A DNA stretch of 64,000 bases from Rhodococcus sp. SGAir0479 (GTDB lineage Bacteria; Actinomycetota; Actinomycetes; Mycobacteriales; Mycobacteriaceae). The stretch is from positions 248,001 to 312,000 of the forward strand of contig NZ_CP039432.1 of assembly GCF_005484805.1 (NCBI RefSeq). Direction: 5' to 3'. The notes beneath the pieces are model-generated. The model was not told where the DNA came from and searched no databases. It was given only the letters and a program-made list of their open reading frames with translations. The translations under genes were made by a program, and so were the position numbers. How positions within the stretch are numbered: position 1 is the stretch's first letter; every line of letters starts with the position of its first letter. This document shows, in pieces, positions 35,693 to 43,072 of this stretch.

Positions 35693-35767
35693 ATGCTCAG
35701 TACCGGCGTCGATGTCCTCGACACTGTCAGCTTGCTTCCGCTGCTTCTGCCGCTGATCGGTCTGTAA
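35693..35767 (+). CDS. 24-residue hydrophobic peptide
   Basis: ATG at 35693 is preceded by GGGGGTGATGAG, a strong ribosome site. The peptide reads MLSTGVDVLDTVSLLPLLLPLIGL and ends at TAA 35767. It could be a small membrane peptide. It sits alone between the 221-residue protein and the next tail gene, where the ribosome site would otherwise have no purpose. A small hairpin (CGGGGTT/AACCCCG) follows. Confidence 0.5.
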   Translation: MLSTGVDVLDTVSLLPLLLPLIGL

Positions 35768-35892
35768 CCCGAGGTGTCAGAACGGGGTTTGTGGAACCCC
35801 GCTGGGTCCAGTAGCGCAGTCGATGCCTCCGGACCGAATCCGAACCATTCGTTTCCACGGACTACCCGTGAACCCAACACTTGGAGAATCTC

Positions 35893-36126
35893 GTGCCCAG
35901 TTCCGATGATCCTAGCGGACTCGCTGAACGTATCCAGACCGAAGTGCAGGCCGTGGTCGCGCGACTCGCGATGTTGAAGGCTGATGTCAATGTGCTGTCC
36001 GACCTCGCCCAGGGCGTCGCGATGACAGTGGCCGCGGCCATTCCGCCGCCGGAGACCCCCGAGGGTGCGCCTGAGGGCGCTCTCGGCGCCGAGGTGATAG
36101 TCGGCCTGGCACCGGAAGCAGCGTAA
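35893..36126 (+). CDS. Small tail-operon protein
   Basis: 77 residues from a GTG with GGAG six bases upstream. The first half is a heptad-like helix (AERIQTEVQAVVARLAMLKADVNVLSDLAQGVAMTVAAA), the second is Pro/Gly-rich. It could be a coiled-coil connector or scaffold. It overlaps the tail terminator gene start (TAATG). I do not recognise the family. Confidence 0.65.
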   Translation: MPSSDDPSGLAERIQTEVQAVVARLAMLKADVNVLSDLAQGVAMTVAAAIPPPETPEGAPEGALGAEVIVGLAPEAA

Positions 36127-36575
36127 TGCCGACCTATCCCGCACCGGGGGAGTTCCCCGACTTCGAGCAGTTCATGGTCGACCTGTTCACCCCGACCGCG
36201 ACCACCGTCACCACCTTGCCCGCCACCTCGGCGGACCTGCAGTCCACGCTGCCCTTGATCTGGGTGCGGACCACCGGGGGAACGCTCGACATCAACGCGA
36301 TCACCTACAAGGCGAGAGTCAGTGTGGTGGCCTTCGGCACCACTCGCGCTCAGGCGCAGCAGCTTTCGGTGCGGATCCGAACAGCGATGCTCGATGCCCC
36401 GGCCAACCGGGTCAACGGTGTGCTGGTCGATTACACCGAGGAGATCGCGGCCGAGGAACCGAAGTTCCATCCGCCGATCCTGCGTCGTGGCCGCGGTCTC
36501 ACCGAGGTGCCGGACCTCGACCCGCTCAACCAGATGGTCGAGGTCGCGTTCTCGATCGAAGCTCGCCGCCAGTAG
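36126..36575 (+). CDS. Tail terminator / completion protein
   Basis: 149 residues. PDFEQFMVDLFTPTATTVTTLP, LPLIWVRTTGGTLDINAITYKARVSVVAFGTTRAQAQQLSVRIRTAML and the final VEVAFSIEARRQ form the alpha/beta pattern of siphovirus tail terminators (lambda gpU and its actinophage equivalents). This ring caps the tube and joins it to the head. Here no head genes exist, so its cap role would end the tube only. It is directly before the major tail protein, the usual order. Confidence 0.72.
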   Translation: MPTYPAPGEFPDFEQFMVDLFTPTATTVTTLPATSADLQSTLPLIWVRTTGGTLDINAITYKARVSVVAFGTTRAQAQQLSVRIRTAMLDAPANRVNGVLVDYTEEIAAEEPKFHPPILRRGRGLTEVPDLDPLNQMVEVAFSIEARRQ

Positions 36576-36675
36576 GCGGTGGGTGAATCCCGTCCTCGAC
36601 GGGGCTTTCACCGGCGCCACTCGGTGCCGATTCCGTTAACCATGCCTGCATCCGCGGGCGCTCGATTGGAGACAC

Positions 36676-37338
36676 ATGCCTGCCACCAACCTCACCGCGC
36701 TGAAGAATGCGCAGCGGTCCCTGCTGCTCAAGCCGCTCGACGCGGCCGTTTTCATCGCGCCGCACTACACCCCGGCGCCGTCCGCGCTGACCGACGCCTC
36801 CGGCGCCCTGCAGACGCTGCCGCCGGCCTACCAGCCCGTCGGCCTGATCGACAAGAAGACTGGCGTCGCCTTCGCTCGTGGCATCACCGCCGCGCCGATC
36901 GAGTCCTACGGTGAACTGCAGCCGGTGCGCAACGACGTCACCAGCGATATCACCACCATCGAGTTCCAGCCGCAGCAGACGACCGCGCTGACGCTGAACC
37001 TGGCTACTGGCACCGCGCTGTCGGCGATCAAGGCCAATGCAGCTTCCGGTGAAGTGTTCTTCCCCCAGCCGGCCTCGGAAGAGATCACCTACTACTCGGC
37101 GATCATCATCGGCAAGGACGGCAACGACGCCAACCCGATCTACGTCTACAAGGTGCTGCCGAAGGTCGCGGTCAGCAAGTACGGCGGCGAGCAGTGGAAC
37201 CCCACCGAGGTTCTCGCCCAGAAGCTGACCATGGTCGCCTTCAAGGACGACACCGCCGGCTACGCCATCGCCCATGGCTTCGGCGGCGCGGGCTGGAAGA
37301 AGATCCTGACCCAGACCAACATCCCGAACGCTGCGTAA
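36676..37338 (+). CDS. Major tail protein (tube subunit)
   Basis: 220 residues. The sequence from PATNLTALKNAQRSLLLKPLDAAVFIAPHYTPAP through GLIDKKTGVAFARGITAAPIESYG and ITTIEFQPQQTTALTLNLATG to VYKVLPKVAVSKYGGEQWNPTEVLAQKLTMVAFKDD is the pattern of the tube protein of mycobacterial and rhodococcal siphophages. It has no extra C-terminal Ig domain. It would polymerise into the hollow flexible tube. The ATG has GGAGACAC upstream. It is fully open. Confidence 0.82.
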   Translation: MPATNLTALKNAQRSLLLKPLDAAVFIAPHYTPAPSALTDASGALQTLPPAYQPVGLIDKKTGVAFARGITAAPIESYGELQPVRNDVTSDITTIEFQPQQTTALTLNLATGTALSAIKANAASGEVFFPQPASEEITYYSAIIIGKDGNDANPIYVYKVLPKVAVSKYGGEQWNPTEVLAQKLTMVAFKDDTAGYAIAHGFGGAGWKKILTQTNIPNAA

Positions 37339-37475
37339 AGCACCAACTGTCTCCTGACGGTTTCTCGATCTCCCAGGTCCACGGACTTGGGCGTGGGGCG
37401 TGTCATGTGTCTCCGGTCATGGCGCGCCCCACACATTCCTTGTCCATTCTTGCCGGAGAAGAAAGCGGGTCCACC

Positions 37476-37646
37476 GTGTCCGCCATCCCCACCGAGTACC
37501 CCGTCACCATGACCGACGGCGTCGACGACTACATCGTTTCCAACGCGACCGAGTACGTCACCGCGGTCTTCAAGCTCGGCCACGCCGAGAAGGCCGAGGT
37601 CGACGCCGTCGACAAGCCGGCCCGCGGCCGCGCCTCGAAGTCCTAG
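37476..37646 (+). CDS. Small protein after the major tail gene
   Basis: 56 residues from a GTG with GGAGAAG about 15 bases upstream. It reads IPTEYPVTMTDGVDDYIVSNATEYVTAVFKLGHAEK and ends in a basic tail (KPARGRASKS). Actinophages often have such a short protein in their structural genes; its role is unknown to me. The gap of 137 bp before it holds no gene. Confidence 0.6.
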   Translation: MSAIPTEYPVTMTDGVDDYIVSNATEYVTAVFKLGHAEKAEVDAVDKPARGRASKS

Positions 37647-37676
37647 TAGTACGACACAAACCGGAGATATTGCATT

Positions 37677-38009
37677 ATGGCATCCACGCCCGAAGTGGCC
37701 GACCAGGCCGAGGTCGGCGGTCGTTTCTACGAGCTGCAGCAAGAGCTCGCCCCGCGCCGACGCGCGCCCTACCGCCTGACCGGCGACATCGCGATCGCAC
37801 CGGTCACCCGTAGCCAGGTCCTGGCCTTGCGCCGGACCTCCAGCGATGACGACCAGATGGTCATCGTGCTGGGCGACCAGTACGACGCCGTCGAAAAACT
37901 GTTCGCCGATCGGCCGCTCGACGAGTGGTTCGCCTTCCAGAAGGATCTTTACGCCCACCTCTTCGGCCAGGGCTCCTCGGAGCTGCCGGGGGGATCGCAG
38001 GGCTCGTAG
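37677..38009 (+). CDS. Tail assembly chaperone, short form (G)
   Basis: 110 residues. It is the first frame of the classical G/GT pair: RRAPYRLTGDIAIAPVTRSQVLALRRTSSDDDQMVIVLGDQYDAVEKLFADRPLDEWFAFQKDLYAHLF is the conserved core of actinophage tail chaperones. Translation stops at TAG 38009 unless ribosomes slip at 37988-37994. G binds the tape measure and is not part of the finished tail. Confidence 0.82.
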   Translation: MASTPEVADQAEVGGRFYELQQELAPRRRAPYRLTGDIAIAPVTRSQVLALRRTSSDDDQMVIVLGDQYDAVEKLFADRPLDEWFAFQKDLYAHLFGQGSSELPGGSQGS

Positions 38010-38494
38010 AGTTCTGGGAACGTTTCGGTGCCGCGCTCGACTACGACTTGCTCGAGCGCGGCATCGACATCCGGGAATGCTTCGGGCCCAACACTATTCG
38101 AAGCCGTGATTGGCGCACGATCTGGTCCGTCAAGGACAGGCTGCCGCACGGTTCACAATACCGCTCGGCGCTGGCGATGGATCGTGAGCTGGCCGAGCAG
38201 GTGCTCGCCGCCGAACAAGCCGAGGCCGAACTCGACCTGTACGAAGTGGAGACCGACCCCGCCGGCCCGACTCCGGAGGGATACACCATCGACAGCTATC
38301 TACTGCTGTCGATCATCGACGCACTCCAGGGCGTGCAGGCCGCGGTAATCGCCGCAGCGGGTGGCGATCCACCCCGGATCACGCCGATGCCACGACCGGT
38401 CACCGCAGTGGACATCGTCCGCGACGCACAACGAGACGAGTCGATGCAAGGCCTCATCGACCAGTTCACCGGATCCACCTGGGAGGACGAATGA
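37677..38494 (+). CDS. Tail assembly chaperone, frameshifted long form (GT)
   Basis: Slipping back one base at GGGGGGA (37988-37994) joins 106 codons of G to the reading that continues AGLVEFWERFGAALDYDLLERGIDIREC from 37994 to the stop at 38494. The fusion has about 272 residues. The T part holds YTIDSYLLLSIIDALQGVQ, RPVTAVDIVRDAQR and a helical end. GT recruits the tube protein to the tape measure. Retention of both frames and the slip site argues that tail assembly is still under selection. The next gene overlaps the stop by 4 bp. Confidence 0.78.
37988..37994 (+). promoter_or_regulatory. Programmed -1 frameshift site GGGGGGA
   Basis: The heptamer is in the correct phase (G GGG GGA) relative to the G frame, which stops 15 bases after it. 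The -1 frame is open downstream through the T part. GGGGGGA is a known slippery heptamer of phage tail chaperone genes. Confidence 0.82.
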
Positions 38495-38880
38495 TCTATT
38501 CCGCAACGCTGCCGGCCCAAGCCGCCGGCGCAGCCGATACCACAACCCTGGCTGGGGTCTACTCCCCGGCCTTCTACAGCGGCGACACAGTCACCGATGT
38601 CCAGCTGGTCGCACCGCCGGGGTTTGCCACTGTCACCGGCGCCGCGACCAACAACGCCACCATCTCTGTACGCCAGCTCCGCAATGGCGCTGTGATGCAG
38701 ACCTTTGCGAGCCTCACGCTGACGGCTGGCCTGAATCTGGCCGCGGAAATCCCCGTCACCATTCCGCTCACCGCGCAACCGGTACTGCGCTTCGGCGATG
38801 TGCTGGACGTGCGACTGCACCAGAACGGCACGGGACAGGCCATCGGCACTGGACTGTTCGTGTCGGTCTTCGTGAGCTGA
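38491..38880 (+). CDS. Beta-rich tail-operon protein
   Basis: 129 residues beginning four bases inside the previous stop (ATGA). Alternating short strands (VTDVQLVAPPGFATVTGAATNNATISVRQL, LNLAAEIPVTIPLTAQPVLRFGDVLDVRLHQNG) suggest a beta-sandwich. It lies between the chaperone and the tape-measure position, where phages normally have no extra gene. It may be a tail decoration or tip protein. I do not recognise the family. Confidence 0.6.
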   Translation: MIYSATLPAQAAGAADTTTLAGVYSPAFYSGDTVTDVQLVAPPGFATVTGAATNNATISVRQLRNGAVMQTFASLTLTAGLNLAAEIPVTIPLTAQPVLRFGDVLDVRLHQNGTGQAIGTGLFVSVFVS

Positions 38881-38890
38881 CGTGCAGAGG

Positions 38891-38911
38891 ATGGCAAACG
38901 AATCGATATGA
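38891..38911 (+). CDS. Six-residue leader ORF coupled to the mini tape measure
   Basis: ATG at 38891 reads MANESI then TGA. Its stop overlaps the mini tape-measure ATG (ATGA at 38908-38911). No ribosome site of normal spacing serves 38908. So either the leader supports re-initiation, or it is the stub of a longer original tape-measure start joined by a deletion. Confidence 0.35.
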   Translation: MANESI

Positions 38912-39306
38912 CTATGAACGGAAGTAGCGACGCGAGCAGCAGGCTGCAGAGCTTCCTGCGACAGAGCGGAAATGTGCCCGCTTACGCCACCGGCGGCGAT
39001 ATCAAGGGGCCGGGATCGTCGATCGGCGACAAGATTCCGGCCTACCTTTCCGACGGCGAGTTCGTGATGAATGCACGATCGACCGCGGCAAATCGCCCGT
39101 TCCTGCAGGCGTTGAACGCCGATCCGTCCTTCTTGCAAAAGATGCTGGCGGCGCGTTCGGCGGGCGGTGGATCCGGCGGCGGCAGCGGTCCGGCCCAGCC
39201 GGCTCCCGGTGGGCAACCGGCGACGGTGAATATCTCGATGTCGAGCAACGAAGACATCATCGGACGATTGAAAATCCTGTCGGCGCAATGGGAATTGTCT
39301 CATTAG
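38908..39306 (+). CDS. Miniature tape-measure-like protein (C-terminal module only)
   Basis: 132 residues. AYATGGDIKGPGSSIGDKIPAYLSDGEFVMNARSTAANRPFLQALN is the conserved C-terminal block of siphovirus tape measures (usual form ATGG.I.GPGTGTSDSIPARLSDGEYVMNA). A Gly/Pro linker and ATVNIS...EDIIGRLKIL end it. Normal tape measures have 700 to over 1500 residues, with long helices and membrane segments that set tail length and open the host membrane; all of that is missing here. At about 1.5 A per residue this piece could span only some 20 nm. It may be a truncated remnant or a purpose-built short ruler. Confidence 0.72.
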   Translation: MTMNGSSDASSRLQSFLRQSGNVPAYATGGDIKGPGSSIGDKIPAYLSDGEFVMNARSTAANRPFLQALNADPSFLQKMLAARSAGGGSGGGSGPAQPAPGGQPATVNISMSSNEDIIGRLKILSAQWELSH

Positions 39307-39340
39307 CTGCCGCGGCAATGATATGGATTGAGGTGAATCT

Positions 39341-40240
39341 GTGGCGTCCAATGCTGCGATGATCACGGTGACCGGAGTCGATGGTTCACGATGGACCATC
39401 GCCGGTCAGGGGAGTGGTCGTGAGGGTGTAGAGCTGGCCACGTCGCCGACCGGGTTGTACGACGCGCCGGTGACGACGATTTGGAATCAGTCGGCGTTTC
39501 AGGCCGGTTCCTCGTTCGGTGGTTACCGGACGAACAAGCGCGATGTCGTATTCGCGGTCAACGTCTTTCAGACCGCGGGTAGTTCGTGGGAGGCTGTGGA
39601 TTCCGCGTGGCGGAAGGCCTGGGCCTACGACCGCGACGCTACGTTGACGATCACGACCGACTTCGGCACGCGAACGCTGAAACTGAGGATGTCGGAGCAA
39701 CCGGACTTCAAGCCGGACAAAGATCCGCATCTGAAGTCGATCGGCAAGGTCGTGATGACCTGTACAGCGGGCAATCCGTGGTGGGTCGAGTCCGATGTGA
39801 CCGGATCCTGGACCTCCACGATCGACACCACCGGGATCGACACCACCGGCGAGGTCAAGAGCCAGTCCGGCACGATCACCATCGCCAACCCGACCGATCA
39901 GCCGATGTGGCTCAAGTGGGTATGTTCGGCGCCGGGTAGGTGGACACTGCCGGACTTCTCGTGGGGTGCGGTCGAAGGCCACGGCGATCGGGTGATCGAA
40001 TTGCCGATGACTACCAAGGGTAAGGATCTGACGGTCGACACCGACCCGATGGAAGAGATGATCGTCGCCAAGGACGGCTCCCAGATCTGGGCGCTGATGA
40101 ACGGCGTCAGCTTCCTCTATCCGGTGCCCCCGTACACGCCGGCCACCGCAGTACCAGTCAAGGTGAGTGGTGCGCCGACCGGCGCGTCGGTGCTGGTGGT
40201 GCAGCCGCGCAACTGGTCACGCCCGTGGGGGCTGCAGTGA
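39341..40240 (+). CDS. Distal tail / minor tail protein (Dit-like)
   Basis: 299 residues from a GTG with GAGGTGA upstream. ITVTGVDGSRWTIAGQG, GVELATSPTGLYDAPVTTIWNQSAFQAGSSFGGYRTNKRDVVFAVNVFQ and SSWEAVDSAWRKAWAYDRDATLTITTDFGTRTLKLRM form the N-terminal ring domain seen in actinophage minor tail proteins that follow the tape measure. The C-terminal half (TITIANPTDQPMWLKWVCSAPGRWTLPDFSW) is a second beta domain. It connects the tube to the baseplate. It overlaps the next gene by 4 bp (GTGA). Confidence 0.8.
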   Translation: MASNAAMITVTGVDGSRWTIAGQGSGREGVELATSPTGLYDAPVTTIWNQSAFQAGSSFGGYRTNKRDVVFAVNVFQTAGSSWEAVDSAWRKAWAYDRDATLTITTDFGTRTLKLRMSEQPDFKPDKDPHLKSIGKVVMTCTAGNPWWVESDVTGSWTSTIDTTGIDTTGEVKSQSGTITIANPTDQPMWLKWVCSAPGRWTLPDFSWGAVEGHGDRVIELPMTTKGKDLTVDTDPMEEMIVAKDGSQIWALMNGVSFLYPVPPYTPATAVPVKVSGAPTGASVLVVQPRNWSRPWGLQ

Positions 40241-41925
40241 CTTCGGTGCTGGACCTCCCCGCGATCTACGCGGATGCACAATCGGCCAAGACGGCTCGCA
40301 AGCAGCAGCGGTTCTCGCGGCCTCTGATCCGCCTGTGGGATGGCGACTGGAACCTGCGCGGTGTGTGCGGCGCGGAGATCAGCGCTGATTTCCGCTGGAT
40401 TCTGAACCAGGCCGGCACCGGTCTGCTCGTGCTGCCCTACGACTACTACTTGGCGAAGTGGGCGGTCGATATCAATGGCCGCACCAAGAAGAACGTACAC
40501 ATCACCGTCGACAAGGATGGCGCGCGCTGGGACGGGCGGCTGGAGAAGGCTGTCATCAAGACCGACGGCCACGGTGTCACCACCGTCGAGTTGCTGTTCA
40601 TGCACTCCTATCAGGACCTCAAGCACATCTACTGCTGGTCGAATCCGTTTCTGCCGGAAACGGTTCAGTTCCCGCGGCAGTTCCTGCTCGCGGGGCCCAG
40701 CGTCTGGGTGCTCAAAACCGCGTTGCATCTGAATCTGCTCCGCCTGCAAGGCGGGCTGTGGACGTTGCCCGACGATCCGATGGACCCCACTCAGTGGGGC
40801 AGCTTTGACCAGTCCACTTGGGGAGTCGTGGTGAAACCTGGTAATTTCCTGTCTGATACGTCGATGTGGACGATCTTCAGCTCTCGCTTCCAGAACTTCC
40901 ACGAAGCCTCGTCGGGCGCCCTGGAATCGGCGCAGCTGGCGGTCGTCACGCGGCGCTGGTTGCAGGGTGATCCGCCACCGTGGAAGGGTGCGAAGGTCCG
41001 GCACGGCTGCCTGGTTGTCGACATCGTCGACAAGTCCGGCTTCTGGACCGGTACCAGCACCGGCGGCAACCTGGTGCAGGGGCTCAAGCGCACCAAGCAG
41101 GTGCTCGACAGCAGCAATCTCGACTACATTCCGGATACGCTTCAGGATCCGAATGTGCCCGAGCTGTACAGGAACCCGGACAGTCGGGGTTGGATGGGCA
41201 CGCTCCCGTCGCATCCGTGGGTCGTCTACCGGCAGAACGATAACACGGGCATCCAGACCTCACAGTTCATCGTCAATCCCTCGTCGGCGGTGCAGGTTCT
41301 CACCGGCGGTCACTCGATGCCCGGTGTGAACGAGGCGATCTCCTCGGCGATCCAGGTGGTCGGCATGCTGGTCGCCGGCGCCCTCGGCGAGATTCCGTTC
41401 GGTGGATCCATCGCCGGTGGTGTGGTGAACGCCGCCACGGCGGTGGCCAACACGATCGCGACGTCACTGTTGTCGGACACGCTGATGGCCTGGCAGAAAC
41501 ACCAATCGGGACAGCGCGTCAGTGAGGCGGGCTGGTCGCACTACTGGGAGCACTTCGAAAACAGTGCCGACCGCGCCTACACCCTCGGCTCGTTGCTGAC
41601 CCTGAGTCAGGGTATGTGGAAGACCCGCCAGCACTTCACCCACAAGTTCATCGTCGCCAACGGCGAGCCGTATCTGATCGGCGACCAAGGGCAGGGACAC
41701 TTCTTCCTCGGCGACCGTGTCGGTTCCACCGTCAAGGGCATGCCCGAAGGCACGGTGTACGTCGACCAGGTCACCGAACTCGAACTGGCTTGGTCGCGGA
41801 CCGCGAGCCCGGCCTGGCAGGTCACCGTCGGCTCGGAGCGTGACCATGACATGCCCTTCGCCAAGTCCATGCGCGTGGTCGCAGACATTGTCGACGACAT
41901 CCACGCGCTGGCCGTCCAGATGTAG
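40237..41925 (+). CDS. Baseplate / minor tail protein (siphovirus Gp37-like)
   Basis: 562 residues from the GTG that overlaps the previous stop. RPLIRLWDGDWNLRGVCGAEISADFRWILNQAGTGLLVLPYDYYLAKWAVD and HITVDKDGARWDGRLEKAVIKTDGHGVTTVELLFMHSYQDLKHIYCWSNPFLP are typical of the ReqiPepy6 Gp37-like minor tail family of rhodococcal and mycobacterial phages. In the middle, GMLVAGALGEIPFGGSIAGGVVNAATAVANTIATSLLSD is hydrophobic and could enter a membrane. It would form the tail hub like Tal. Fully open. Confidence 0.78.
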   Translation: MTSVLDLPAIYADAQSAKTARKQQRFSRPLIRLWDGDWNLRGVCGAEISADFRWILNQAGTGLLVLPYDYYLAKWAVDINGRTKKNVHITVDKDGARWDGRLEKAVIKTDGHGVTTVELLFMHSYQDLKHIYCWSNPFLPETVQFPRQFLLAGPSVWVLKTALHLNLLRLQGGLWTLPDDPMDPTQWGSFDQSTWGVVVKPGNFLSDTSMWTIFSSRFQNFHEASSGALESAQLAVVTRRWLQGDPPPWKGAKVRHGCLVVDIVDKSGFWTGTSTGGNLVQGLKRTKQVLDSSNLDYIPDTLQDPNVPELYRNPDSRGWMGTLPSHPWVVYRQNDNTGIQTSQFIVNPSSAVQVLTGGHSMPGVNEAISSAIQVVGMLVAGALGEIPFGGSIAGGVVNAATAVANTIATSLLSDTLMAWQKHQSGQRVSEAGWSHYWEHFENSADRAYTLGSLLTLSQGMWKTRQHFTHKFIVANGEPYLIGDQGQGHFFLGDRVGSTVKGMPEGTVYVDQVTELELAWSRTASPAWQVTVGSERDHDMPFAKSMRVVADIVDDIHALAVQM

Positions 41926-41966
41926 TTCCGCCCGCCGAATCCCTATCGAAACCCTCCGGAGAGAAC

Positions 41967-42398
41967 ATGTCCATTCCTTCCCTCGAGCAGTGCAACCCCG
42001 ACGATCCCAGCGAGGCCTTCGTGTGGGCGCTGGTCGGCCTGCCCGGCCCACAGAACTCACCACTTCTCGTGCATCCCGACGTGCTGCGGCAGTGGTCGAA
42101 ACATCTGTGGGACCTTGGATTTCGCCACTACGCTAGCGAGCAGACCAAGGAATACCACCCGCCCGCGCGCGGTCTCTCGCATTGGCTCAACGGCGCCGGC
42201 CAGTGGGCGGAGAAGGGCGCGCCGCGTCCGCCGGAGAGCTCGGCACCGGATGTCACCGAGCTGACGCCGGACGAAAGGGCCCACCTGGTAGAGCAGCTCA
42301 GGGAATCCGGTGAACTCAAGCACCTGGTGGACCCGCGTGATCTCGACCTGAACACCGCAAGAGTCGGCTCTGCCGAGGATCTCCCGGACGGCAGCTGA
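41967..42398 (+). CDS. Phage minor tail protein (DUF2744-like)
   Basis: 143 residues. SLEQCNPDDPSEAFVWALVGLPGPQNSPLLVHPDVLRQWSKHLWDLGFRHYASEQTKEYHPP resembles DUF2744, a family I associate with the tail genes of rhodococcal and mycobacterial phages. The C-terminal half is charged and helical. It sits in the usual place after the Gp37-like protein. ATG has GGAGAGAAC upstream. Confidence 0.65.
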   Translation: MSIPSLEQCNPDDPSEAFVWALVGLPGPQNSPLLVHPDVLRQWSKHLWDLGFRHYASEQTKEYHPPARGLSHWLNGAGQWAEKGAPRPPESSAPDVTELTPDERAHLVEQLRESGELKHLVDPRDLDLNTARVGSAEDLPDGS

Positions 42399-42400
42399 GG

Positions 42401-42610
42401 ACGAGCCCGGATCAGGATCAAATCCCCCCCGGGTGCGTATTCCGGCGGCTCGATCCGGAACTTGCAGGAGCTCAGCTGGGACTCAGCTGCGGCGGTTGCA
42501 CGATCCACGGCGACCTCCGCGCAGAAAATCTCGACCGCGAACGCCTCCGCGGTCGCTGGCCCGCTAGAACGGTACAGGTGGGAGTGCATCGGCGCAGACA
42601 ACGTCCAGGC
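42401..42610 (+). pseudogene. Vestigial third copy of the fibre N-terminus
   Basis: From 42403, ACGAGCCCGGATCAGGATCAA corresponds to the ATGACCAGCCCGGACAGG start of the fibre at 43069, but the ATG is lost. After a run of seven C the frame shifts into PPGAYSGGSIRNLQELSWDSAAAVARSTATSAQKI, which closely follows VPPGAYTGGSIRNLPMVTWDSARAEI in the intact fibre. The similarity fades after about 60 codons. So the fibre gene family once had at least three copies here. Confidence 0.72.
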
Positions 42611-42751
42611 CCGCAATCAACGAAATAGATTGTGGGTTATTGAAAACCCGAAGGAGCAGCGGTTTCGGGATGGCTGTTGTCGCCGCGGATCAGGGCCACC
42701 TCCAATTCATTCTCCGCGCCTTCGGCGCAATTGTCTTGCTAGGAGTTGCTC

Positions 42752-43072
42752 ATGGCTCAGAACGTTGGAGCGTTCGTCGCTCGCAACGCGAAAGCGGTGG
42801 TGTCGCTGATCGGCGGCATCGCCAGCGTGCTCACCGTTGCGGTGGCATTGCTGCAGTACGCGCCGGCTTCCGCGGTCGGCGCGGGCGTTGCACTGCTCAC
42901 CGCGCTTGAAGTGCTGCGCACCGTCAATGTGTGGATCGTCAAGAACGAGCCGGTGCTGGAGGCCGCTGCGGACGCGGCAGCCGAGCTAGTGGAATCGTTC
43001 ACCGACGCGGTCGGAGTCTCAAACTCCGACCATCCGGCGGCGGAACATCTTTCGACGGGGGGTCCGCGATGA
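42752..43072 (+). CDS. Holin-like membrane protein
   Basis: 106 residues from an ATG with AGGAG upstream. Two membrane helices, VVSLIGGIASVLTVAVALLQYA and VGAGVALLTALEVLRTVNVWIV, with a short loop, then a charged amphipathic tail (EAAADAAAELVESFTDAVG). Size and topology fit small phage holins or membrane proteins in the lysis region. It overlaps the fibre gene by 4 bp. There is no direct proof of holin activity. Confidence 0.6.
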   Translation: MAQNVGAFVARNAKAVVSLIGGIASVLTVAVALLQYAPASAVGAGVALLTALEVLRTVNVWIVKNEPVLEAAADAAAELVESFTDAVGVSNSDHPAAEHLSTGGPR

